Below, in pieces: positions 33,149-45,360 of a stretch of DNA of 64,000 nucleotides. Both the position numbers and the translations under genes were made by a program. The DNA is from Batillaria attramentaria (Eukaryota > Mollusca > Gastropoda > Batillariidae). The notes below the pieces were generated by a model. It saw nothing but the letters and a program-made list of their open reading frames with translations, made no database searches and had not been told where the DNA came from. How positions within the stretch are numbered: position 1 is the first letter of the stretch; the number at the start of each line of letters is the position of its first letter. The stretch covers positions 5,211,001 through 5,275,000 of the forward strand of contig JACVVK020000005.1 in the NCBI GenBank assembly GCA_018292915.2. Direction: 5' to 3'.

Positions 33149-33268
33149 TTAGCTGCGAAATGGTCTTTGTTGCTTGCGCAACTCTATCCATCTGTAAATA
33201 CTCATATCCCCCCCTCCCTCCCCCCACAGCTCATTTTATCGAGATCCCAGCTGTATGTTATGAAAGTG

Positions 33269-33307
<39 letters not shown>

Positions 33308-33698
33308 TGTAGAGTGCTCTGAGCCAGCGTCAGCTGGGATACTGCCCTATATAAAAGCAATTTATTATTATAATTAATATAGATTATACATGCAGATAAA
33401 TGTTTATTGGTTGTACTTGTACGAGGACACATTAGATACGGTGGTGTATTCAGTATCACTGAGGCTTAATTATTACATCAGTCAACTCTTTCTTACCAGT
33501 TCTGCTTAGTGCATGGGTTGGTGTTATCACTGGCTGCTGTTTTCAGAGCAGTACTATTTGACCTCTCTTGCCATTCCACACAAGTGAATTTGCTCAAAGG
33601 TTTTAGCTCGTCATTTTCGCATCAGACTCAAGTTCTGGTGCAGAACTTATCCTGAGCTTTTGTCTACACTGTACTTACACACTTTATTTGCAGTTCAG

Positions 33699-33699
<1 letters not shown>

Positions 33700-33752
<53 letters not shown>
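33700..33752. repeat. (TG)n microsatellite
   Basis: About 26 TG units in the intergenic region. Confidence 0.95.
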
Positions 33753-33757
<5 letters not shown>

Positions 33758-36160
33758 TTCAGTTTATGCAAATTCATGCAAATTGTATCCTAGATGTTGC
33801 CGTTTGTGTCAGTGATATTATGAGCATTGTGATTTAAAAAAAAAAAGTTCATCCACATTATTTTAGTTCATGGTGTTCATGGTTACTTAATTTTCAGTTG
33901 TGATTCTTTATAGTTCACAATCTGCCAGCTTGTTTAGCTAGGTGCTTGTTTGATGCATTCATTAATATAAGGTGTGTTTCCTGTTCACTTCATGTTTCAT
34001 TTAGGTCGTATAGAAATGCATTCTAGAGAGCGAGAGCGGATTTTGTGTGTGTGTGTGTGTGTGTGCGCGCGTGCATCACAAGTAGCTCATGATTGTGTTT
34101 GTTCTTTTCCCGAGGGCAATAAATTTGATCGGTCAAACAAAATTACCGTTTTGATTACAAGAGATGGCTGCATTTGACATAGCAGTTGTTTTGCATGTGT
34201 ACTGTGATGAAAACAAGCACACGTTTCATTTGATGATCATGATACTACAGTATTTAAAAATCTGTATGATGGCATCATAATCAAAGAGGCACCCCTTGGT
34301 GGTGCGTGTGTGTGTGTTTAATGTTTGGCGTAGATCTTGTCAGAAGGAATATGGGTTATGAGCATGAGTACAATTCATTCTGCAGATTTTGTGTGTGTGT
34401 GGGGAGGGGGGGGGGGCGATATTCTGAAAATCTGCACAGATTTGTGAAATGAAGCCTTAACTAGAGCTTTGTAGTGCAGATATTGTTAAAGGGTGTCTAA
34501 AAACATGCTGAGCTATTATCGTACTGTGCTAATTAGGTCAAGGAACCCAAGTTTTGATAATTCACATTGTTGTCATACATAGAGCAGAGACGGTGGGACA
34601 CAGGAACCTGTCTGTGTCAGTCAGTCAAGAGACTAGTAAAAAGGAGACCACTTTGGACAGTTACATGTTCATCTTACAAAACGTGACCTGAGTGATAAGT
34701 TTGGCCATGCCATTGACAAACATACTAAATTACTATATAACAAAAATAAAGAAGAAAAGTCAAGGATCACCTTCAATTCAACATGTTTTGAAATGGTCAT
34801 ATTTTGTAAATGTGCTAAGTGAACCCAACGTCAGGGCTGTGTCGACAAGAAGTCAGACGACACTGTGAAACCAAACAAGTCTTGTACTTCCACTTCTGGT
34901 ACAATGTGCTGCGTGTGTAATATGATATTCAGTAAATGCGCAAAATTCAATCAAAATTAACTCATCAAAAACACATCAGAACCAATGAAGAAAAAGCTAA
35001 TCACAAGCTGGTCTTGTCCACGCAGTATGTTTAACTGAGTGGTAATTAAGCTTTCCCATGTTTGCCTAGTCCTGTTTCCAGTTATGGTTGCCCAGAAAAT
35101 CAGGAGAAACAACCTTTATCAGTCGAGAGTGACTTTGGAGTGGGTGGCGAGTTCCACCAGTGGTGATAAAGAGGGTGTGACGTGCAGTCACGTACCACCA
35201 TGCCACCTTGAGAGACTGATGGATCTGTGACTGTCCTGAATTTGTTCATGATGCATTCCCATATGCTATGAAGCAAATCGCCTTGTGGAGAGGTGGGGAG
35301 GAGGGGTCTATCCAAGTAAACTTAACCGTACAGTACAATGTACTTGAGCTCTTCCTTACTGACTCTTGTTGAAGCCCATACAGAAACACACTGTACTGGT
35401 GCGAAACCCCAGCAAGCTCTGTACAGAACTGACTGGTGACATCTGATCCCTAACCATGGCCTTTGGACACAAGCAGGCCCTACATTTACAACTGCCGGTG
35501 AAAATGCTGGGACAGGAAATGTATGCTGCCACTTGAAACTAGACGAACACAGTCACAAGCCGTGTATTTGCTGCTTGAGTGAGCACACCGGATTGTGATA
35601 CTGTACTGCTTGAGTGAGCACACCCGATTGTGATACTGTACTGCAGTTAAAATTTAAAATTTCCTGTGTGATTTCCTGTCAGCACTCGTCCACTTTTTCC
35701 ATGAGTAATGTAGATGAGATGCCTGGAAAGAGCTGTTGAAACTGGTGGCACGTACTGGCTGTGTGGGCTGCTTGGTCGTCACCTGACCAGGACTGGTATA
35801 TGGCTGGTAAGATATTTGGCTTTTAGTTTGAGCACAATAGAACTTGGCTTTTCGTCTTATGACATACTGTACGTACAACTTTAACAATTAATAAACACGC
35901 ATCACACGTGCATGCGTGCACACACACAGAGGCACATCAGTGTATACAATTACATATGCACACCCTCTTTCCGCAAACATAGAAATAGTAAAACAATCAC
36001 ATCATCAGTATCTTACTACACTCTATCGGTGACACAACTGAAATGCATTACAGGGCTTGACTAGTTTCTCTTGTGTCGGACATATGGCCATCTAAAACAA
36101 ACCATGACTGACTGAGCGGCCATTGTGTGTATTTGTTGTTGTTGTTGTTGTTTGGTTTTT

Positions 36161-37570
36161 GGCTCCCTTGTGTAACAATGGGAGTCTATGTTGTAACCCT
36201 CCGTCGTCTGTCTGTGTGTGTGTGTGTGTCTGTCTATGGGTGTGTCCGCAGTAAACCTTAACATTGGCATTTTCTCAGAATCTACAAAGAGCAGAGTCAC
36301 CAAACTTGGCATACTGATAGACAGTCATAAGACCTTTCAAAATATATAATTTTGAATGACCCTGACTCAAGGTCAAGGTCACTAAAGCTGTCTGAAAATT
36401 TTACATAGGCATTTTCTTGGAGTCTACAAATGCCAGAGGTTTTGAACTTTGCATGATGATAGATAAGATAAGAACTTTACAGATATACATGTATTCAATG
36501 GCCTTGTGTGAAGGTCAAGGTCAGACAAGTTATTTTCCGCATTTCCGTAGAAAACCTTAACATTGGCATTTTCTCAGAATCTACAAACAGCACAGGCACC
36601 AAACTTGGCATGCTGATAGACAGCCATAAAGCCTTTCAAAATATATCATTCTGAGTGACCTTGACTCAAGGTCAAGGTCACTAAAGCTGTCTGTTTTAAA
36701 ATTTTGCATTGGCATTTTCTTGGAATCTACAAAAACCAGAGGTTTTAAACTTTGCATGATGATAGACATTGATAAGAACTTTACAGAAGTACATGTATTC
36801 AATGGCCTTGTGTCAAGGTCAAGGCTGTACAAGCTATTTTCCGCATTTCCGCAGTAAACCTTAACATGGGCATTTTCTCAGAATCTACAAAAAGCAGAGG
36901 CACCAAACTTGGCATGCCTATAGACAGCCATAAGACCTTTCAAAATATATCATGTTGAATGACCTTGACTCAAGGTCAAGGCCACTAAAGCTGTCTATTT
37001 TAAAATTTTGCATTGGCATTTTCTTGGAATCTACAAAAACCAGAGGTTTTAAACTTTATATGGTGATAGACATTGATAAGAACTTAACAGATATACATGT
37101 ATTCAATAGCCTTGTGTCAAGGTCAAGGCCGTACTAGCTATTTTTGTGAAACCGTAACATTGGCATTTTCTCAGAAACAACAAACAGCAGAGGCGCCAAA
37201 CTTGCCATGCTAATAGACATTGATAAAAACTATATACCCATACCACTTTAAATGACCTTGACTTTGAGTGAATTAAGGTCATTAAAGCTGTCTGTTGTCA
37301 ATTTCAATATTACCGTCTTTGGAGAAACTACAAATACTAGAGGCATCCAACTTGGTGTAATGATAGACATCTTATTTGAATGACCTTGGCCCAAGGTCAA
37401 GGCCATATAGTCAGCTTTGGGGAAAAGTGTAATATTGCCAGGAACTAAGAACACCAGAGACACCTTACTTGGCTTGATGATAGATAGTGGTAAGATTTTT
37501 TACAAACATACTCTTTTGAATGACCTTGACCCATGTCACAAGGGAGCCATGGAGGCTTTTGCCTCTCTAG
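36161..37570 (+). mobile_element. Pearl/HINE-like tandem-repeat element, copy 2
   Basis: Same parts as 4467-5544: a GGCTCCCTTGTGTAACAATG head, (TG)n at about 36214-36228, a tandem core, CACAAGGGAGCC to 37548, a hairpin GAGGC-TTTT-GCCTC (37552-37565) and CTAG then T. Here the core shows a higher-order ~300 bp period: the TGACCTTGACTCAAGGTCAA-type block starts at about 36357, 36656 and 36960, with a second half-monomer type (TTGTGTCAAGGTCAAGG) between. No coding capacity. The hairpin stem is conserved between copies while its loop differs. Confidence 0.78.
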
Positions 37571-39050
37571 TTTTTTAGGGGAAGGGGGGTGGGGGTGGGT
37601 GTACCAGTGGCAGCAGCCACCACGACAGGTTCCACTGTCGTTTTCTGTGTGGAGTTCTTTTCAAACACAGACAGGGGTATCAGGTCAACTCGGCCTCTTT
37701 CTAACTCGGCCCAATTCTCTTCGCCAAATCCTCCCGTGGCCATTGTCAGGTCATCCCCACCCCCATCCCGCGCCCACAAACATGCTCAGCACTTCGGCAG
37801 TTTGATCGTCTTCATGCACGTGCTACACTGATCATGACTAGCTGTGGCCCAGCCAACCCCAGACGACAACACATAGCTTCGTCAGTCTCTGCTTGAGCAC
37901 AAATCGGTGAAATCACCTCGGTTGTTTCCCGCCAGACTGCCTCTGCACACACTTGAAAGACAATGCGTCTCTATTTCCGATGGTCACTGACTAGTTTGCA
38001 GTGCACTGTGAATTATTTTTTGGTGACACTGAGAAATTTCAATGCAAGTTTTTCAAGTTTCAATGCAACATACACGTACACTGACACAAACTATTCACAA
38101 GAAAATAATGACTAAGAATAATGCTTACTCACCACTTCAGTGTTCTCACAAGCCATCTGGTCGAACAACTGAAACTGAAGCCACAACTGACTAAGCTGCA
38201 AAATTCTGCCCAGCAGCAGAGAGAACGGATGTCGTTGGTTCGAATTCAGTTTATCTTTCGGAAAACCAACTGAATCCAGGTTTTAAAAAAAAAACAAAAA
38301 AAAAAACACCTTATGAATGCACATAAATATCCACAGTCAAAGCAATGTTTTCAGTACATCACTCCACCAACAGAACACTATGGCCGACTTTGCTGTGACA
38401 AATGAGAGAGACAGTAGAGTGGCGGGAAAGGCGGACACTGGTGAGTTGTGTTCACAGGCAGGTGCAATGATTGGCTGGGCAAGAGCACAGACTGTCAACC
38501 GGCGGTATGCGGCAGCCATTCACTTCCCAGACCTTTCTCCCTGCTGACCCCCTCCAATTCCCCTGCCCGCACCCCCTCCTCACCGCAGAGACTGTATAAT
38601 GGGCCGACCTGAGTATGGTCGGGCCGACCTGACTTTGGGTGGGACCGAGTTGGTAGTTCAGTGGCCGACTTTACATTGGGCCGAATGAGTAGACTGGCAA
38701 TCGCAGCCAGGTCAGCTGATAATACACTAGATGGAAAATATAGAACATCAGACTGAAAATAAAGGTACATGAAACTGATTGTGATAGGACATCTAGGTAA
38801 CAGAACAATCACTGACCTGATAAACATACATAACATTGCAAGGAGTTCATACACACCTGCTACTTGTCAAACAACGCTTGTCACAGTGGTTGGTACAGTA
38901 CATCAGTATATATATATACATACTTACATCACTTGAATCTTGAAGTGGGCAGGATCACCTGGCATTTAATTTATTTATTAGCGTTTGCTATAATTGTTTA
39001 TTTATTTATGTAGGTGGTGTCACAGTTTTTAAAGGGCAATCTGTATGATT
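37571..39050. other. Intergenic, no gene recognised
   Basis: No exon recognised. There is a G-rich then C-rich stretch at 37575-37790. A GGCCGACCTGA-type motif recurs at about 38610 and 38625, with related GGCCGA words to 38690 and near 37690. The rest is plain AT-rich sequence. Confidence 0.45.
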
Positions 39051-39142
39051 TTAACTCTTTGACGACGGAGCGCAATTTCTGACACACGATTTCCTATAGG
39101 AAATCGTGTGTCAGAAATTGCGCTCCGTCGTCAAAGAGTTAA
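39051..39142. mobile_element. Perfect 92 bp palindrome, TTAA-flanked MITE
   Basis: Positions 39051-39096 are the exact reverse complement of 39097-39142, with no spacer (centre CCTA/TAGG). Ends read TTAACTCTTTGACG and CGTCAAAGAGTTAA, i.e. a 42 bp-armed palindrome between two TTAA tetranucleotides. TTAA duplication is the hallmark of piggyBac-type insertion. Related TTAA-ended elements lie at 44418-44632 and 49880-50039. Confidence 0.85.
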
Positions 39143-39194
39143 TACTCACAGATCCTTGTGAGCTGTCGGTTTTCGTGGTGTCATACTACGGCTT

Positions 39195-39450
39195 ACACAC
39201 CCACACCCACACAGTAGCTAGCATCTCAAATACTGGCACTGAGCAAACAGAAGCGTACTCACTGATGTGGCTAATACACTGAGCAAGACTGTTGTACCAA
39301 CAGTCATAGAATTTGAACGTTTGACTGCTTGCGCGGTGTAAAAATTGTATCATATTAAGAGCTTTACTAATCATTCATTAAGATAAAATATTTCGAGTGT
39401 ACACTGAGGCACACTCACAAGTGAAACATAAGTAGGCTTAGATTATAAAG
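39195..39450 (-). repeat. Dispersed repeat G, copy 4 (inverted)
   Basis: The minus strand shows CTTCTGTTTGCTCAGTGCC, CAAACGTTCAAATTCTATGA and the AAGCCTACTTATG end in the order seen in copies 1-3. Confidence 0.6.
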
Positions 39451-39596
39451 CATGGAAAAAGCGTTTTTGTAGACCTATATTCTACGATTCTTAGGTTTCT
39501 CAGGAGACAGCTTTGTCTTTGGTGTCACCCATTTTTGGTGTGTTAAACCCTCAAACAGCAAACTGCAACCTTTTGTGTTCGAACACTTACACACTG

Positions 39597-39700
39597 GGTG
39601 GGTGGGTGTTTGGGCCTTTTCCACCACGTGTGGGTGATATCAAAGATGGGGCAACGAGAAAAAGACCAGCACAAATATTTGGCCCCCGCCGGGACTTGCA
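39597..39700 (-). mobile_element. SINE family A, 5'-truncated
   Basis: GGGTGGGTGGGTGTTTGG, then GTGGGTGATATCAAAGATGG and AAATATTTGGCCCCCGCCGG match the inverse of family A; the tRNA-like head is lost. A shorter scrap of the same family is at about 40583-40615. Confidence 0.75.
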
Positions 39701-39819
39701 CACCAGACAGACCATTTGTAGGCCTATATGTTAAAAAGTGAGCCTTTTATTGATAGCATATTGCCAACCCTAACCAACAATTTCTTTCTTGCAGGGGGGT
39801 GTGAGCTCCGTTGAGCAAG

Positions 39820-41127
39820 ATGGCAGCGCAGGGCCTTGTATTGGGTCTGGTGACCGTCGTTCTGTACCTCTTGGTTAGTGAACACCACCACGCTGTCAGC
39901 TTAGTCCTGACTGATGACGCCTCGCCCAGACTTCCAAGCAGCCTGTGGAACATCTTGAGAGGATCCACGAGAGATGTGGACAGTGCTTCTCAGCAGATCC
40001 CCCTCAAAAGCGACTCGCTAGATGGGTTCAAAAATGACCTGACGGTTTTGCTGAAGACAGCCGACAATGCTGACCGTCAACATGCACTGGATTCGGCATC
40101 ATCGGTGCATGATCGTGTTGTGGATGAGCAGAAGAGTTTTGAACACACTGACACAACTTTGCTGGAAAATACTGGTGATGCTGGGCATGGATTTGCAAAA
40201 GAACTGGACATTGGATTGTCAGTGCACGATTTCCTTGTGGCTGAGAAGAAAGATTTCAATCACATTGATGTTATGGTGGGGGAGCAGGAGCCAGGGAGTG
40301 TGGACGCAGGGGATGAGGCTGTTGCCGTGAAGGAAGGGCTCTCAGTAGATGCTCCAGTAACAAAGGGGCAGCAGAGAGTTTGTCTTCATGGCGTGGAGTC
40401 TGGAGCGTACGTGCAGACGGCATGCAGGGTGGAGGAGCCTGCTGTCCGACTCTTGCCTGAGGACACCACTGTTATTGAGGTGACCAGGTCTGTGTTCTCC
40501 ATGCGAAGGTTGTACTGTATCAGTACATTCAGTAGTAATTACGTCAGACAGATGAGGAAGGGGGGAGGGAGGGGTAGGAGTTTTATTCCACCAAGTAAGG
40601 GTGATATCAAAGACGGTCAGACAGATGAATGAATAGCAAACATTCATCAGGGTCCCAATGTAGAAGTCGAGGTTGGTTAATTTAACCCACGGCTACGGGC
40701 CTGACCCAGACTAGGACAAAAGAAACCAAAAAACAAAATTATATAAAAGGGGAGGTGAAGAAAGGAAGAAATAAATCCTTCTATAACGGCTTAGGTATCT
40801 TCCTGGAATGGACCTGCTTCCTGATTTAAAACAAACAAAAAAACAACAGAAAATTTAACCCTAGAGCTACCGGTAGTTTACTTCGAGGTTAGGCTCTAAC
40901 CCGGGGCTAAAATCCCTACCTCGACTTCTACATGCGGGGCCTGGTATCAGTTCAGGGAGGTTCATCTCATTATGTCTCCGATTGTCCCTAAAAAAATGTG
41001 TTGAAAAACACAGCATGTTTGGAGTGTGTGTGAATCTGACGCACTTGACACAAATTTTAGGGTATAGCAAAAATGTCTGTAAATATAGTAAACCATAAAC
41101 AGTGCAGGTACAGAGTTAAGAGTGAGA

Positions 41128-41185
<58 letters not shown>

Positions 41186-41790
41186 TGACTTGCCTCGATT
41201 TCTCATGGCATTTTACTCCTGCTTGACTCAATGACTGCAGATACACATTGCACTCCATTGTAATACTTTCATCTGACTCTACCCCCAGCCTCCCACTCAA
41301 TGCCCAGTACATGCCCGAGGTGGGGAATGGCCATGTTGCCACGGTCGTCATGGGGAATGCCGTCTACATGAATGGACTGTACAATGGAGCTAATGTCTCC
41401 AGTCACCGCGCTCGCATCCCTTCCAGGGCTGCTGTCATGGCAACCATCATTTCACCGGCGTCTGGTTGGAAGACCAAGTATCGCATGGATTTTGGTCGAG
41501 GTGAGGGTTTTTGAGTTTATAGATGTCCATATATATGTAAGTGATTCAATGTTTCTGGAGTTTATTGTGTGAAAAGCGAAATGGATGGTTCTTCTGAGAT
41601 GTCGAAGATGACTAGTAAGTTATTTGTTGTGAATGTTTTTATTCTTTAATTTTAAAACATCACTTTTGTTATTTTTGTCTAAAATAAAAACATACTGACT
41701 ATGGAGTGTTACTGCCACTACATAAATCACTTACACATTCAGATGTAACTGAAAATCACAGGCACATAACCTCCAACCCCCCCACCCACC

Positions 41791-41853
<63 letters not shown>

Positions 41854-43212
41854 CACACTGAGATAACATACTGGATTAAGCAGAACAAGATCACTGATTG
41901 GTTGTTTTCAGGTGTGTTTTCTGAGATCCACACTGCTGATGATTTCACTGTTATGGTAAATCGCTACGCTCATCGTGAGCTCACCAGGCTGCTGGTGACA
42001 GAGGTCATTGTGAACCGAACTGTCACCTCACGACCTGTCACCATTGCATTCACCGTCAACAATGGCTCAGAGAGTGAAGACATTGACTTTCAACAGAAGG
42101 GACAGGGGTCAGCAGTGTTTTGTTTTATTATTTATTTATTTATTTTACACTGGATGCACCCAGTAATTGTGCTAATATCTTTATTTACACCACTCGCTAG
42201 TGCAAATTTTCAGTGAGTTAACTATGTGTGCTTTTTACGTCCGAAAATACATGTAGTAAGGAAACAGAGAGCGAAAGTGTGAGTTATGACTTTTCATAAC
42301 CCACTCAGTTGTTTACGAGGTCACAAAAACACACTCCAGTTACATCGTCAGTCAAATACGCACAGAAAGTGCATCATTTCAAACATTTGGAACTCATACG
42401 TCACGGCCGGTGCGTAGTTATTTTGTTCACTTTTGGGGGATGCTTTGAATGATATTTTTCTAAACATGAAGCACTTTCAACTGCTCTATGCATCATTTTC
42501 TCATGAATCAGTGCGCAGCATTTTGAGTGAGTATATGTGTCACTTGTCACCCCTACCACTGAGAAAAATAAAATATACATGTATATATATGTGTGTATTT
42601 AAAACATACTCCACCAGAATGATGAGTGGGAAGACAAGAGAGCCGGAATATCCTGACATGTCCCCTACCACTGACGTGACTGTGGTGTACAGCGAGGTGC
42701 TGCCCAACATGACCTTTGACTCCATTGTGCAAGCCTACATGCCCTTCTTTACCTCTGTCAGTACGAGCAGCTCAGACGCCATTGACTATTTCAATAAAGG
42801 TATGTGTTTTCTCTTCTTTGTTTTTTTTTGGTTTACTATTCTATTGTCCCTTTTGGGAAATTTGGGCTGCTTCCCCTGTGGGAAGCGCGTATCCAGAGTG
42901 CAGCGCCACCCAGTACCTATCCTATTTTTTTATTTTGTGGGGGAGGAAAGCCAGATAATCCAAAAAGATACCCCCAATGAGTAGCCCAGCAGCCAGGAAA
43001 AACTGTTATCACATATCACAAGCTCAACAAGCACAAACTCACGCTTCATCACTGTGACGGCCGTTCAGCAGCGCAGTGGCTAAGTCCAACGCATTATCTA
43101 ATTGACCACTGTCCATCCCTCTGTGGTGGTTTTCAACGTGGTTTGTGATTTGGCTTGGGTAAGCCTGAAAGTACTTCCTGGGCTCAAAGCAATTGAATGT
43201 ACAAGGGTGTGT

Positions 43213-43259
<47 letters not shown>

Positions 43260-45218
43260 CGTGCGCGTGCGTGCGTGTGTGTGTTGATTAACCGTGTTGG
43301 TGTTGAGAATGGAGCATTCTGGACTACCCCTGACTTTTACTGTTTACAGCATAAGACAAATTATTTCAGCACGTGCAGGGTTCATAAAATGCAACCCATA
43401 GGGATGCGGGGAATGATAAATCCATTTAAATTAAACTGAATTGAATGTTTTGTGTAGGTATGTCCAGAATGGCAAATGGAACTCTGTACTCATCACATGT
43501 TGCGGCCTGGGACTCGGTGTGGCAGAATGGTCGTATAGACTTGACGGGGAACACCACCATGGCGCTCTCAACCTATGCTACTCTCTACTACCTCCTCAGT
43601 TCTGTCCCATTGAAGCCTGATTCCCAGTGGCCATTTGTCGGCATGGCACCTGGGGGACTTGCTCATGGTGCTGCTGGCAAGGTAAGGATTTCTATTTGTC
43701 GGTAGCAAAAGAGTGAATCTGTTGTGGTATCTCTTGAGAGTCCGAGTTCCACCACCCCCTGCCCACTATGTGATAAGACTTAATAATAATAATAATAGGG
43801 CGCGTGTCCCCGGGGAACGAGCTCTAGGCACCTTACAATCTAAAACTGAAGTTAAAAAAAATTAAAACAACACATTCACTCAGTGTGCACTACATAAGAG
43901 CAACTAAAAAAGTAAAATAGCACAGATTAAAAAAACAGACAACACAACTAAGTAGAAATGATAAAGGACAGGCAGAGACAATTAAAAACCAAGAACAAGT
44001 ACCAGTAATAGGAAACAGAACAATAGCAAAGACAGTAATGTAATGTCTTTGACAATAGTAAAACAAAAGAATAGATTGAAATGAGCCAGATAAAACCTTA
44101 ATAGATAGCAGCGGTGAGGAGCTAAGACTATGAGGCTTGCATATGATGCCACCCTTGTGCATTTTGAGATCACAGCTCATCAGTTTGATCGCGCAGATCA
44201 GTCCAGATACTTAAAAAACAAGTGTGTCTTAAGATATACTTGTTAAAAAAGAACAAGGCACTACACACCAGTAGCAGCTGCCACTTCAAACCACTGTTAC
44301 TCAAGTCATGGGCCTTCCCACTAGGCCTGACACTGCTGCAGATTGCATAAGAGTGGCTTGAAGTGGCTTCTAATGATCTGAAGATCTCAAGACAAATTGT
44401 GCTGCTTGCAAGGGCTTTTAACCCTTTCACTGCTGCCGTCGCAGGATGTCATGAATCACACCAGTAGCTCCACTGTCAGATTAGTTTAAAATGTTAAAAT
44501 CTAGACTTTCCAGTAGTTCGTGAAAAAGCTCTCTGGATGCAGTATAGGTTTTGATTCCTGTTTCCAGCAGAGTGACGTGAAGAGATGTCACCCGTTAGTG
44601 AACCGAAGCGCGTCTGGCAGTGAAAGGGTTAAGGGTTATTGTTTTTCTCCACTGTGTAAAAATGCTCATGGGATGGAGTTTTACACTCGGATGATCAGAC
44701 TATTTACAGCGTGCTGATCGCATGATGCGAGGTGATTGTGTTCCAACAGGACTATGAAGGCCATGTGTTCTGGGATCAAGACACATGGATGTTTCCTCCC
44801 ATCATGTTGCTACACGCTGACATCGGGCGCATCATCGTGGGGACTCGTCTGCGCACTCACCAAGCAGCGCTCAAATATGCCAACATGACCGGCTACAGTG
44901 GAGCCAGGTACCCTTGGGAGTCTGCATTCACAGGTAAACAAAGGGGAAAGGTGGTGACAAAGATCTAATATATTCATAAAGCTAGCACCAAACGTGGCCA
45001 AGCATTAAGGTAATCACAGAACACATATGTGTACAGAGATTGGCAAGAACACTGATAATTGTACGTGACATAAAGTAGGTTTTAAAGTATTTTATGGGTG
45101 CTTGTTTAACACAAACCAAAAAAAATTAACTTTTTTTTTTCTCCAAAATCATTGGCCGTTTGTCTTTCAGCATTTGGGACTTGAACCAGAAGAAGGGGTT
45201 GCTGCAGAAATGGCTGAT

Positions 45219-45304
<86 letters not shown>

Positions 45305-45326
45305 TGTGTGTGTGTGTGAGAGAGAG

Positions 45327-45360
<34 letters not shown>

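Larger units (their letters stand above)
32115..36160. other. Intergenic region between the GH65 paralogues, left part
   Basis: No gene recognised. Contents: repeat G (32635-32967) interrupted by a SINE A; (TG)n at 33270-33304 preceding a SINE-tail-like GCTCTGAGCCAGCGTCAGC...TATATAAA block; (TG)n at 33700-33752; a short G run near 34407; a 36 bp direct duplication with TACTGCTTGAGTGAGCACAC at about 35568-35640; and otherwise plain sequence. Confidence 0.5.
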
